Positions 54,327 to 62,974 of a stretch of 64,000 nucleotides of DNA are shown in pieces; the stretch's first letter is position 1; the number at the start of each line of letters is the position of its first letter. The stretch lies in NCBI RefSeq assembly GCF_900143525.1, contig NZ_FREZ01000003.1, positions 422,054 to 486,053 of the forward strand. The letters are read 5' to 3'. The stretch is from Ruegeria sp. Alg231-54 (lineage in GTDB: Bacteria > Pseudomonadota > Alphaproteobacteria > Rhodobacterales > Rhodobacteraceae). The notes under the pieces were generated by a model. The model saw nothing but the letters and a program-made list of their open reading frames with translations. It was not told where the DNA came from and searched no databases. The translations under genes and the position numbers were made by a program.

Positions 54327-54636
54327 ATGAAATCCCGTCTCAACCATTTCGCCGTTGCCCCGCAACTGATGCAGCCAATGCTCTATATGGAGGAATGCCT
54401 CAATACATCGGGCCTTGAGCACAGCCTCATCGAATTGGTAAAATTGCGCTTGTCGCAGATCAATGGCTGCGCGTTCTGCATCCATATGCACACCCATGAC
54501 GCGCGTGCGCAGGGTGAGAGCGAAGACAGGCTTCACTTACTGAATGCGCGGCGAGAGTCGTCTCTTTATTCCGAGCGTGAATGCGCCGCTCTTGCCTAGG
54601 CCAAAACGCTGACCCGCATCGAGCAGAACTATTGAC
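54327..54636 (+). pseudogene. AhpD/carboxymuconolactone decarboxylase-like protein, truncated by stops
   Basis: The frame starts SRLNHFAVAPQLMQPMLYME with an AGGAG ribosome site and contains the redox motif NGCAFCIHMH (the CxxC-H of AhpD). A TAG at 54597-54599 replaces the Trp of the expected ALAWAEALT, the frame continues AKTLTRIEQNY, and a second stop follows. The C-terminal third is missing. AhpD-like proteins are the usual partner gene of ECF41 sigma factors, and one lies directly downstream. Confidence 0.78.
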
Positions 54637-54677
54637 TTTGCAACGCCATATCCTGCCGCCAAGGAGGCCTCGGCTTC

Positions 54678-55724
54678 ATGAGCCATATAACTTCACTCGT
54701 CAACGACCAGACATTTGTCGATCTGCGACCGCGCTTGTTCGCAGTCGCCTATCGAATGTTGGGCACCTTTAGTGACGCGGAGGATGTAGTACAGGACGCT
54801 TTTTTGCGTCGGCAAAAGGTTGATCATACCAGTGTGCGGGACGCGACGGGGTTTCTGATCCGAACGGTCACGCGGTTGTATTTGGATCACATGCGGGCCG
54901 CGCGTACTCGACGCGAAACATATCCCGTCGAGTGGTTGCCTGAACCACTAATCACAGATGAGGCTACCGAGCGACTGGATCGTGACGTCTCGGTGGCGCT
55001 CCTACTGGCGCTGGAGCGACTATCACCTTTCGAGCGGGCAGCCTTTCTATTCAACGATGTGTTTGAGCAGTCATATGACGAACTTGCACAGGCACCGGAA
55101 CGCACACCTGAATCCTGCCGACAGCTTGTCAGTCGTGCCCGGAAACATGTGCAACGCAACAAACCTCGAACGCAGGTAGAGCCGCAACAGGGCGAAGCCA
55201 TCGCGAAGGCATTTTTCATGGCAGCCAAAAGCGGTGACACCGACGTTCTTACCAAATTGCTTGCGCAAGACATAAGATTTGTTTCGGATGGCGGCGGCCA
55301 AGTTCTGGCGACACTTAATCCGATTTTGGGCCGAGACAAGGTGATGCGGCTTTTGTCTGGACTGGCGCGCAAGTATTCTGATCAACCTGAACAGCAATGG
55401 CAATTCTGCCACCTGAACAATCTGCCATCGATCCTCAGCCACGAAGAGGGCGGCCTTTTGCAAACAACATCTTTGGAGATCGAATGCGACGTGATTACAG
55501 CTGTTTACGTGGTACGAAATCCGGAAAAGACTCGTCATTTGTCTTTCGACCAACAAATGCCCATCGACGGTAGCCTATCTGACAAGGCTGACAACATCGG
55601 CCCAAAGCGGCCATCCGTCCGAGAGGTTCGATGCCGCAGTGCGGCCCGTCAGAGGGGACATTCGCTGCGAGCGCAATATCTAAAGCCCTACGAATTCACA
55701 ACACGCGGACTTTGCGGACCTTAA
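54678..55724 (+). CDS. ECF41-type sigma factor with SnoaL-like extension
   Basis: This 348-residue sigma factor has region 2 (RLFAVAYRMLGTFSDAEDVV) and region 4 (RLSPFERAAFLFNDVFEQSY). The hallmarks of the ECF41 group are present: WLPEP in the linker at about residue 86, SDGGGQ in the SnoaL-like domain at about residue 204, and a C-terminal RNPEK at about residue 280. In this group the fused C-terminal domain sets activity instead of an anti-sigma factor. The protein runs ~60 residues past the normal end, and its last ~30 codons lie in a dispersed repeat, so the tail is probably acquired. Confidence 0.85.
   Translation: MSHITSLVNDQTFVDLRPRLFAVAYRMLGTFSDAEDVVQDAFLRRQKVDHTSVRDATGFLIRTVTRLYLDHMRAARTRRETYPVEWLPEPLITDEATERLDRDVSVALLLALERLSPFERAAFLFNDVFEQSYDELAQAPERTPESCRQLVSRARKHVQRNKPRTQVEPQQGEAIAKAFFMAAKSGDTDVLTKLLAQDIRFVSDGGGQVLATLNPILGRDKVMRLLSGLARKYSDQPEQQWQFCHLNNLPSILSHEEGGLLQTTSLEIECDVITAVYVVRNPEKTRHLSFDQQMPIDGSLSDKADNIGPKRPSVREVRCRSAARQRGHSLRAQYLKPYEFTTRGLCGP
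55630..55677. repeat. Dispersed intergenic repeat, copy 5 (reference copy)
   Basis: The copy reads GATGCCGCAGTGCGGCCCGT, then CAGAGGGGACATTCGCTGCG and AGCGCAA. It agrees with 34562-34610 at all but about five positions. It lies inside the extended 3' end of the ECF41 gene. Confidence 0.7.
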
Positions 55725-55834
55725 AACAGCATTAGGCATTATAGTTTCGAAACACACCTTGGATCGTACGTACTCCAACATTGATTTCAAAAAGGTACAA
55801 ATGCCATCATCTTCTAAATGTGGGAGGGTTTTAG

Positions 55835-56248
55835 ATGTGGAAACCAATCGTATTTGCCTTTTTGACGACCTGCGCTGGTGTCACAGTAGCATTGTCGCAC
55901 GACGTACGGGATTTAGCGACACTGCATGAACCGAATATCCAAGACTTGTCTACGACGGCGCTCAAAAGCGCTGAGGGCGTTGAGGTGATCGTGAGCCATG
56001 TTGCGCTGCCGCCTAACTTCACTTTGCCGACGCATTGGCATCCTGGCGAATAATTTGCCTACGTTCTGCAGGGCAGCGCGACCCTCATCTTAGACGGCGA
56101 AGTCGAGCAAGAAGCTTTTGCAGGTGATGTAGCTGTCGTGCCAATGAAAAAAGTGCATACCGCCCACTCAGGGGATGCAGGGGCTACCATTTTGGTGTTC
56201 CGAATCCATGAAGAGGGCCAGCTTGGAAGAGTTTTGGTCAGCGACTGA
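55835..56248 (+). pseudogene. Secreted cupin-domain protein with in-frame TAA
   Basis: The frame starts with a signal peptide (MWKPIVFAFLTTCAGVTVAL) and reaches the cupin motif FTLPTHWHPGE. A TAA at 56051-56053 follows, and the same frame continues FAYVLQGSATLILDGEVEQE and HTAHSGDAGATILVFRIH to a TGA at 56246-56248. The stop falls where cupins have Glu (HPGEEFAYV), which fits a GAA-to-TAA change. Without the stop this would be a ~137-residue periplasmic single-domain cupin. Confidence 0.78.
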
Positions 56249-56324
56249 GCTTCAGGGCAAAGGCGAGATAACGTGCAACGAATGCGCGGCTGTCAGAACC
56301 CGAGCGGTCTGGTGTCATTTGCTC

Positions 56325-58037
56325 TCACACCTGCAGCCCGGCTTTTTCCCACCCATCGCGCCAGCGACCAGCGCAGGCTGGGATAGAAAATATTGGCAAA
56401 CGAGTGGCTTCGGTTATCGAAGCCAAATTCGGAGCGATTTCTTTCAAATCGGCAGCCGCTGTTTTTGCCGCATCGATGTCATCAAGTTGGGCGAGCGAGG
56501 CAATCAGCATCAGGTGACTCATAAGAAAGGCCGAACGCACTGATAAAGCTTCGCGACAAGCCAGCACGGCTTCCTCATAACGTCCTAGGTGAAACAAGGC
56601 AGCACCTTGTGACATGAAAGAGGCGTGACGCAATGGATCACCTGGGCTAAGTTCGACAGACCGGGTTGCATGTTCCAGCGCCTTGTCAGGACGATTCAGC
56701 AAAAGGAGATTTGCAGAGGCAAGCATGTGGACCGTCGCCGCGTTGGGGTTTTCCGACAATGCTTCTATAAAGGCCGTCCGCGCGCGAGACAGGTCTTGTG
56801 CCAGCATAGAGATCGAATGTGCGGCGTAGGCCTTTGCAATACCGTCCGCGCGATCGCTTCTAAGGACCTGCTCTGCCGCTGCGACGGCTGATCTGGGTCC
56901 CTGATCCACCGACTCCAAACCTTGCACGAGACGTTGGATATGAAGCCATGCCAGCAAGCCCGCCGCGGACGCGTAGTCCGGATCTCGATCCAAAGCCAGT
57001 TTTGTCAGTCCTATTGCCTCTTTGTTGTCCTCGTCAGTCAGCAAGTGGAAATGTGATACAGCTCGGAGATAGAGCTCGTATGCTTGCAAATCCTTGGTGG
57101 GTTTTGCCCGCGCACGATTTGTTTCGGCGTGCCGCAAAGACGGTTCAATAGCTGTAACCACGTCCTCTGTAACCTGATCTTGAAGGTCAAAAATATCGTC
57201 GAGCACACCGTCAAAGCGGTCCGCCCACAAATGGCTACCGTCTTCGGCATCTATGAGCTGTCCAGTGATGCGAATGCGCTGCCCGGCGCGCCGAACGGAG
57301 CCTTCCAGTACATACCGAACACCTAAGTCGCGACCAACTTCGCGGATGTCCGTGCTTTTCCCCTTATAGGTAAAAGAAGAGTTTCGTGCGACCACCATAA
57401 GCCAACGAAACCGCGATAACTCGGTTATGATGTCTTCCGTGATGCCATCGGCAAAGAACTCCTGCTCCGGATCACCTGACATATTGTCGAATGGGAGCAC
57501 AGCTATTCCCGGCCTGACATTCGCTTTCACCGCTAGATTGGCTTTCGTGCCCTTTGGCCAACACCAAATTCCGACACGGCGCGTAATGTTTTTCAGTTCG
57601 GTTTGTTCTCCGCCGTCAAAAAACTCCGCATCGCTGCGATCAAGGCTGTTATGGGACGTGTCTGAGAGGAGGACTTGCCCGGGCTTCGCAAGGGCCTCAA
57701 GACGCGCGGCAACATTGATGCCATCGCCGAAAATGTCATCGCCATCGGTCACCACTTCCCCTGTGTGAATCCCGATGCGCAGTTTGATCTGGTCAGGTTT
57801 CCGCGCAGACTGAACCGCGATGGCACAGGCTGCCGCTTCGGATGGTGATTGGAGCTCGACTATCCAGCCGTCACCCATGCTTTTGATCAATGCACCATTG
57901 TGATCTGCAAGGATCGCGAGAAACGTGTTCTCGCGGAACGTCTTCAGCGCTGCGATTGTGCCAGTTCGGTCATGATCCATCAGTGCGGAATAGCCAACAA
58001 TGTCGGCGGCCAATACCGTGGTGAGACGTCGTCCCAT
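56325..58037 (-). CDS. Class III adenylate/guanylate cyclase with TolB-like and TPR regions
   Basis: This 570-residue protein has three parts. Residues ~5-160 are a class III cyclase domain (TTVLAADIVGYSALMDHD and MGDGWIVEL carry the two metal Asp residues; GDGINVAARLEALAKPGQVL follows). Residues ~175-300 are a TolB-like segment (IAVLPFDNMSGDPEQEFFAD). The rest is TPR repeats (VELSPGDPLRHASFMSQGAA). Such proteins are common in Alphaproteobacteria and may make cAMP, though many are untested. It stands alone with no obvious operon partner. Confidence 0.9.
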   Translation of the reverse strand: MGRRLTTVLAADIVGYSALMDHDRTGTIAALKTFRENTFLAILADHNGALIKSMGDGWIVELQSPSEAAACAIAVQSARKPDQIKLRIGIHTGEVVTDGDDIFGDGINVAARLEALAKPGQVLLSDTSHNSLDRSDAEFFDGGEQTELKNITRRVGIWCWPKGTKANLAVKANVRPGIAVLPFDNMSGDPEQEFFADGITEDIITELSRFRWLMVVARNSSFTYKGKSTDIREVGRDLGVRYVLEGSVRRAGQRIRITGQLIDAEDGSHLWADRFDGVLDDIFDLQDQVTEDVVTAIEPSLRHAETNRARAKPTKDLQAYELYLRAVSHFHLLTDEDNKEAIGLTKLALDRDPDYASAAGLLAWLHIQRLVQGLESVDQGPRSAVAAAEQVLRSDRADGIAKAYAAHSISMLAQDLSRARTAFIEALSENPNAATVHMLASANLLLLNRPDKALEHATRSVELSPGDPLRHASFMSQGAALFHLGRYEEAVLACREALSVRSAFLMSHLMLIASLAQLDDIDAAKTAAADLKEIAPNLASITEATRLPIFSIPACAGRWRDGWEKAGLQV

Positions 58038-58229
58038 TCACATCTCCTGTTTTCGGGGACATTAGCTTGGTGGGTTAATTCTGTCAGCCCGTTCGACAGT
58101 TTTAATAACCCCTGCATGAGAAGATTAACACTGATACACCTGCAATTGCAGCATTAAAACTCAATTACTTGTCGCGCACTCAACAACCGGCCGCCTTCAT
58201 TTCCGTGAAGTTGCCGCCGCCACAGTTGT

Positions 58230-58330
58230 TTGTGTTGATGTCTCTGCCAACGCTTCGTCGCGTACCACTGCCGCTTTGGGCTCACAGCGGACATTTGAAG
58301 TCAACAATCAGGAGCGGATGGCGGCTGTGC
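58230..58330. repeat. Dispersed intergenic repeat, weak copy
   Basis: CACTGCCGCTTTGGGCTCAC, AGCGGACATTTGAAGTC and GGCGGCTGTGCGGAC show the composition and partial core of the repeat family in a gene-free spacer. The alignment with the better copies is loose. Confidence 0.35.
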
Positions 58331-58350
58331 GGACAAAGAGATCCTTTGCC

Positions 58351-58569
58351 TTATCCGCAGCAGCTATCGCCCAATTGTATGGGTGGGCACGGCACAGTGG
58401 CATAGGAGCAATAAACGCAGCAATCGCCTTCGAGCGGCTTCAATACGGCCTTGCAGGACCTGCATTCATAAAACCACTGGCAGGCGTCTGTCGGCATTAC
58501 TTCAGTTTCAATGTGCCCGCATTTAGGACACGTCAATGTGCTTTCAAGCACCACGGGTTGTTCTGTCAT
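58351..58569 (-). CDS. Small cysteine-rich GDCCxxC-type protein
   Basis: This 72-residue protein has two CxxC knuckles (Cys14/Cys17 in TCPKCG and Cys36/Cys39 in ECRSC) and the motif GDCCVYCSYATVPCPPIQ at residues 48-65. Proteins with GDCC-x2-C-SY-x-TVPCPP occur next to MerT-like genes and are thought to bind metal; the function is not established. It lies 4 bp after the MerT-like gene and is clearly co-transcribed. Confidence 0.82.
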   Translation of the reverse strand: MTEQPVVLESTLTCPKCGHIETEVMPTDACQWFYECRSCKAVLKPLEGDCCVYCSYATVPCPPIQLGDSCCG

Positions 58570-58573
58570 CGTC

Positions 58574-58897
58574 TCACATCTGCATGATTAGGTAGTCGTT
58601 GATCCGGGCTTCATTGAACACGATAACCCATGCCATTCCGGTGATGACGGTGCTTCCGACAAGCCACCACTTCAGCCGCGCGATTGACCCGCGTCGGTGC
58701 GATACCAACCAAGATAGCACGACTAGCGCAGTTGATATTGCCAGTACATAGAAACCTGCTGCCACAATTTTTCCGAATATTGCCAGCCAACTGCCACCCA
58801 ACCCAAGCAACATCATAGCCATGGGCAAAACGCAGCAGGTTGCCACGCCAATTGCTGAAACCGACCCTAAATAGCTGAGGCTAAGGTATTTCTGCAT
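58574..58897 (-). CDS. MerT-like mercuric transport membrane protein
   Basis: This 107-residue protein has three hydrophobic segments. The first contains the paired cysteines ATCCVLP at residues ~20-24 that characterise MerT/MerF-type transporters, followed by MMLLGLGGSWLAIFGKI. Classical MerT has a second cysteine pair in a cytoplasmic loop; I do not see it here. It is divergent from a MerR gene and expressed from a MerR-type promoter. Confidence 0.82.
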   Translation of the reverse strand: MQKYLSLSYLGSVSAIGVATCCVLPMAMMLLGLGGSWLAIFGKIVAAGFYVLAISTALVVLSWLVSHRRGSIARLKWWLVGSTVITGMAWVIVFNEARINDYLIMQM

Positions 58898-58950
58898 TCC
58901 ACTTCTCCATCAGTCTTCACTGCACGGCTTTGCGGCGATGACCCAAGTGA

Positions 58951-58981
58951 AGTATAACTCCTGTCGTCGCTACAGGATCAA
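58951..58981 (-). promoter_or_regulatory. MerR-type promoter/operator with 19-bp spacer
   Basis: On the minus strand a -35 box TTGATC (58976-58981) and a -10 box TATACT (58951-58956) are separated by 19 bp. The spacer holds the dyad CCTGT-AGCGACG-ACAGG. Over-long spacing with a centred dyad is the signature of a promoter untwisted by a MerR-family activator. It drives the MerT-like and GDCCxxC genes. Confidence 0.85.
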
Positions 58982-58996
58982 GAAGGACAATGTCAC

Positions 58997-59395
58997 ATGA
59001 TCGCAATTGGAAAAGCGTCCCGGCAAAGTGGGGTCGGGATTGAAACCATTCGTTACTATGAGCGCGAAGGAATTGTACCAAAGCCCGCTCGGGCTTCTAA
59101 CAATCGTCGATTGTACTCAGAGCATGATGTTGGAAGGCTGCGATTCTTGAAGCGGTGCCGGGAGTTGGGCTTCCCTCTGACAGACGCAAGGACACTGCTC
59201 GACCTGTCGGAGGGCGACGGTGAAGACTGTCAATCCGTGAAGGAGATGGCCGAGATTCATATCTCCAATGTGCGCGACAAGATTGAGGAGCTGAGATGTT
59301 TGGAGGCCGCGCTAGATGAACTGACAGCAAACTGTGACAGCGGAAATGCTTCGTGCCCAATGCTTTCCCAATTGCGAACGGCAGAAGGAAATTAA
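58997..59395 (+). CDS. Metal-sensing MerR family regulator
   Basis: This 132-residue protein has the MerR DNA-binding domain (GKASRQSGVGIETIRYYERE, RRLYSEHDVGRLRFLKRC) and three metal-binding-type cysteines: Cys78, Cys113 and Cys120. The 35-residue gap between the first two matches mercury-sensing MerR. The seven-residue gap to the third matches, from memory, the cadmium sensor CadR better than MerR. The MerT-like neighbour argues for mercury. Confidence 0.88.
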   Translation: MIAIGKASRQSGVGIETIRYYEREGIVPKPARASNNRRLYSEHDVGRLRFLKRCRELGFPLTDARTLLDLSEGDGEDCQSVKEMAEIHISNVRDKIEELRCLEAALDELTANCDSGNASCPMLSQLRTAEGN

Positions 59396-59593
59396 GGGCT
59401 CGATGCTGACATAGGAGAGAACGCGGCAACTGTTGGTTAGAACCGCCTAGCTACGATGTGGACGACCAATCCTGCCGTTCATCTAGCCCGCCCGTTGTTG
59501 CGGTGTAGCCTGCGAAAGCCGCCCTTTGCTACTAGTGTGAGCTCCAGGCCAGGCCGAACTCACAGATTGCGGACGTAGCGGACAATTGGCGCC

Positions 59594-60460
59594 TCAATTT
59601 TTCCGAAGCACTTTGATGATTGCTGCAGTTTCCTGTTTTCCAAAGCCAGCGTCCTGCGCACGTTTGACCCAATTGCGCATCACAGTCGGTAGTTCAGTGT
59701 TGATACCCATGGAAACAGCGTGATCGTAGAAACCGATGACCGCCTCTCCTGCCACATCAACTGATGCGCCGCCGCCAGAAATCTCGTCGAAAGAACCTGC
59801 ATGGATTGCTTCGGTAAGCGGGATAGCCCTGTCACCTGCGGGAAGGATGGACGTAAACTCAGACACAGGCAATCCCTCTGCTTCGCAGACAAGCGATCCG
59901 TGTATACTCCCAAAAATTATGCCAAGGAGTCGCGAAAGAAACGCAAGCTCCAATGTCGCTGCCGAGCGGACGTTGAAACCCAAGTAGCGTAAATCGCCGG
60001 CGAGTACGCCAAGGTCTGCCTTGCTATCTGAAAATGCGATTTCGTCTCCGGCGACCGCTATCCGACCGGTTGGCGTTCCGATATCGCCTGGCCAACACAT
60101 GATCGTACCGTCAAGGTAACCTGCGCCCCAATTGTTAAATTGCTTTTTTCTGTCCTCAGATTCTTGCGGCGACGAAGTGCCAAGCTGAATAATGTTGCTA
60201 CCGGCGGCAGCCTTTGAGACTGGAGGAGTATAAAAAAGAGCGTTTGTGGTTGAATAGTTGAGAAGGCAGATCAATGTCCTAGGGCTTGCCGAAATGGCCT
60301 CATCCAATTCATCGGCACCCCGCGCACCCCGATCCACCAAGGACTTCATTTTGCCCTGCGTGCGGTTCCAGACGGTAACATTACGCCCAGAGTCCAAGAG
60401 CGCAGTTGCCAGAGCAGTTCCCATTGAACCTAGTCCAACAACTGTAATGTCGCTTGTCAT
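59594..60460 (-). CDS. NAD(P)-binding imine reductase-like dehydrogenase
   Basis: This 288-residue protein of the beta-hydroxyacid dehydrogenase superfamily has a Rossmann motif (VVGLGSMGTALATALLDSG) with VWNRT, where the Arg suggests NADPH. The segment GYLDGTIMCWPGDIGTP resembles imine reductases, in which the catalytic Lys of hydroxyacid dehydrogenases is replaced. The C-terminal helical domain is complete. I used the ATG at 60460. It stands alone. Confidence 0.8.
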   Translation of the reverse strand: MTSDITVVGLGSMGTALATALLDSGRNVTVWNRTQGKMKSLVDRGARGADELDEAISASPRTLICLLNYSTTNALFYTPPVSKAAAGSNIIQLGTSSPQESEDRKKQFNNWGAGYLDGTIMCWPGDIGTPTGRIAVAGDEIAFSDSKADLGVLAGDLRYLGFNVRSAATLELAFLSRLLGIIFGSIHGSLVCEAEGLPVSEFTSILPAGDRAIPLTEAIHAGSFDEISGGGASVDVAGEAVIGFYDHAVSMGINTELPTVMRNWVKRAQDAGFGKQETAAIIKVLRKN

Positions 60461-60593
60461 TCCCAATTCCCCCAATGTGCTCCGCTTTCCAGCCGCAAGC
60501 CTAAAAACGATATCACGGATGACTGAGGAGAACCGGGGAATCTAATTTTCCGCTTTGAGCTCGATGCGGACCTCGGCGCCCTTGCAGCAAAGC

Positions 60594-60631
60594 CCCCTGC
60601 CCCGCCATTAGCTGATCGCGAGGACGGCCCA
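60594..60631. repeat. Dispersed intergenic repeat, copy 6 (first part)
   Basis: CCCCTGCCCCGCCATTAGCT then GATCGCGAGGACGGCCCA matches 48441-48480. The downstream piece (60670-60700, CCGTCATTCGCTGCATGTGC) is a decayed core. The rest of 60461-60949 holds no gene. Confidence 0.6.
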
Positions 60632-60949
60632 TTGCGGACATCCAGCAGCCAACCGAGATGCTGCGGTCGCAGCCCGCATTGCCGTCATTCGCTGCATGTG
60701 CACCGTTCCAACGTTGCTAGAAGTCAGCAACGCTGGAAAGGGTGTGAATTCGCTAGAGACCTACATGAGTGTTTTCGAAAGGGCTGCGCCTAAAAACTTT
60801 TGGATCATATTGAAAAAGTAACCGTCGTCAGCCGCTTTCGCTGCTCCGGGCCGGCTTTGGCAGTGTCTATCAACACTCAGTCGGTCCCCAACACCGACTT
60901 TCGCGCGCTAACCTTTGACAACTGCTTCACCTCACCGCATCGTCTCATC

Positions 60950-62115
60950 ATGGCCTACCCCTCCAACCAACCCCAACGAGCGGACGACGCTGCTGCAGGC
61001 ATTGATGTCACAGACGAATTCGAACGTTTCAACCAACGTAATGACATTTTCACCCGCGCCTTCTGGGACGAGCGTATCCGCAGCAAACAGACCGACGCTT
61101 TCTTTGCCTCGTACCGGATGGAGGCCATGCCTCGTCGTGGAGACGGGTTCACCCAACGAGACTTCGCGCTTAGAAACGCCTCTTGGCTAATTTCAGACTT
61201 GATCTCGGAAAGGGCTGGCGAAACCGGGAAACGCGAGGGCTTCCAGGCCTCCATCGACAACGACACACCCGTCGCCCCGACACAGCAACCGATTGACGAT
61301 CCCGCCGCGATGGCCAAGGAAATCAAACTCATCGCCAAATTCTTTGGTGCCGATCTCTGCGGCATCACTGATATGGATGACCGTTGGCTTTACGCAACCC
61401 GCGTTGACACCCGTGACTTCTCCGACGCGCCCAACGACCTGCCAGAAGGCATGACATCTGTCATTGTGATGGGCCATCAGATGGATGAGGACCTCGTCGC
61501 CACCTATCCTTCCGCGCTCGCGGGGGCCGCCACCGGACGTGAATATTCCCACGAGGCCAGCATCGTGATGCAGCTTGCAGCCTATGTCCGGAACCTGGGC
61601 TATGAGGCCACGGCCTCTATGAACGACACCGGCCTCGTGATCCCTATGCGATCAAGGCGGGCTTGGGCGAATATGCCCGCAATCAAATGGTGATAACACC
61701 TGAATACGGGCCGCGCTTGCGGTTCTCCAAGGTTTTCACCAACCTTCCATTAGTCCATGATCCACCCAAATCCTTAGGTGTGCGTGCGTTCTGTAACATA
61801 TGCACCAAATGCGCTGATGCCTGTCCAGTCAATGCGCTCCCCTACGGCCCACCTGAGACCTCCAAGGACCAATCGGCCATAAAAGGTGTGCGCAAGTGGA
61901 CTTCCGACGCAGCCGAGTGCTTCGGGTTCTGGGCCAAACTGTCCTCTGATTGTGCCATCTGCATGCGCGTCTGCCCATTCAACCGCGACTTCACACAATG
62001 GCAGCACCGTCTTTGGTTGAAGATGGCGTTCTCTCGGTTTCGCAGATTTGCACTCTGGCTTGACCGTAACCGCGGCAAGCGCGCCAAGCCTACCGATTGG
62101 TGGCAAAGCCCTTAG
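60950..62115 (+). pseudogene. Reductive dehalogenase/QueG-like iron-sulfur protein, one-base frameshift
   Basis: The first ~230 residues (RNDIFTRAFWDERIRSKQTD, KEIKLIAKFFGADLCGITD) run to NDTGLVIP. There the frame breaks and resumes as YAIKAGLGEYARNQMVITPE, as if one C had been lost from a CCCC run near 61641-61645. The C-terminal part has two ferredoxin-type motifs, CNICTKCADACPVNALP and CAICMRVCPFN, and ends KPTDWWQSP. The upstream frame ends at a TGA just after 61690. It is inactive unless the deletion is a sequencing error. Confidence 0.75.
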
Positions 62116-62257
62116 TGTCGAACCTAACTGAGGCCACAAAATAGTTCCATGCATGGCAAGGCTGTTGCTTCTTCGGTGAGGTTTGTCTTGATAGGAACTC
62201 GCGGCAACAGCGAAAACAAGTCCAAGCAAACTCATACGTCGCAAGAAAGCCTGCTAT

Positions 62258-62770
62258 TCAACTGTCGTTGGCGCCTAGGGGCTCATACGGCCAAAACATG
62301 GGAACCCATCGCGAAACCTTTGCCTTGTACCGTAAATAGTCCCCTCCAAAGCGTCGTTCCAGCCCCGGCTCCTCTATAAATTTGAAATAGAGTGTGTTGA
62401 GGAGAAAGAACACTATCGCCCAAAGCAGCAGGAGTGGGCTACTCAGTGCCACTGCTTCCGCCATTATCATTAGAATGACCGATGATAGCATGGGGTTGCG
62501 CACATAGCGATAAGGTCCGCTGACCACGAATCTTTGAGGTGGGCCCCACGGCGCGGGAGTTCCGCGCCCCTCAAGAACAAACAGTTTCATCGACTTGGCG
62601 GCAAGGACAAACGCAGGGACAACCAACATCGTCGCCACAACCCAATGCAGAAAGTTTCCCACACTTGCGCCAAATGGCCATCGATTGCTGAACCATTGGA
62701 TCAATATCGGGATGTAAATCAGTGCTGTACCCGGAAGGATAAGCACCGTTTTCGTCATGCGCCAAAACAT
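62258..62770 (-). CDS. Isoprenylcysteine methyltransferase-like membrane protein
   Basis: This 170-residue membrane protein has four to five hydrophobic segments. The conserved catalytic region of the ICMT/phospholipid-methyltransferase type is VVSGPYRYVRNPMLSSVILM and EEPGLERRFGGDYLRYKAKV. Bacterial members methylate small or lipid substrates using S-adenosylmethionine. An in-frame ATG at 62758 is an alternative start. Confidence 0.87.
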   Translation of the reverse strand: MFWRMTKTVLILPGTALIYIPILIQWFSNRWPFGASVGNFLHWVVATMLVVPAFVLAAKSMKLFVLEGRGTPAPWGPPQRFVVSGPYRYVRNPMLSSVILMIMAEAVALSSPLLLLWAIVFFLLNTLYFKFIEEPGLERRFGGDYLRYKAKVSRWVPMFWPYEPLGANDS

Positions 62771-62974
62771 AGAGGGATCTTACCACAGCTTGTCGATCGT
62801 GTTTTGCGCTGTCCCGCAGCGGCCAATAGCTCAATGACGTCCTTCGAAACTGACGGTCAAGAGCCGACGCTGAGCCAAAGGTTCGATTTTCTCGGCTGAT
62901 CCCGAAACCTGCCATTCGGGCTACTGGGAGGATCCGCCACTTTCAGAAGTTTCGGCGCTCGCCACGGCATTCGG

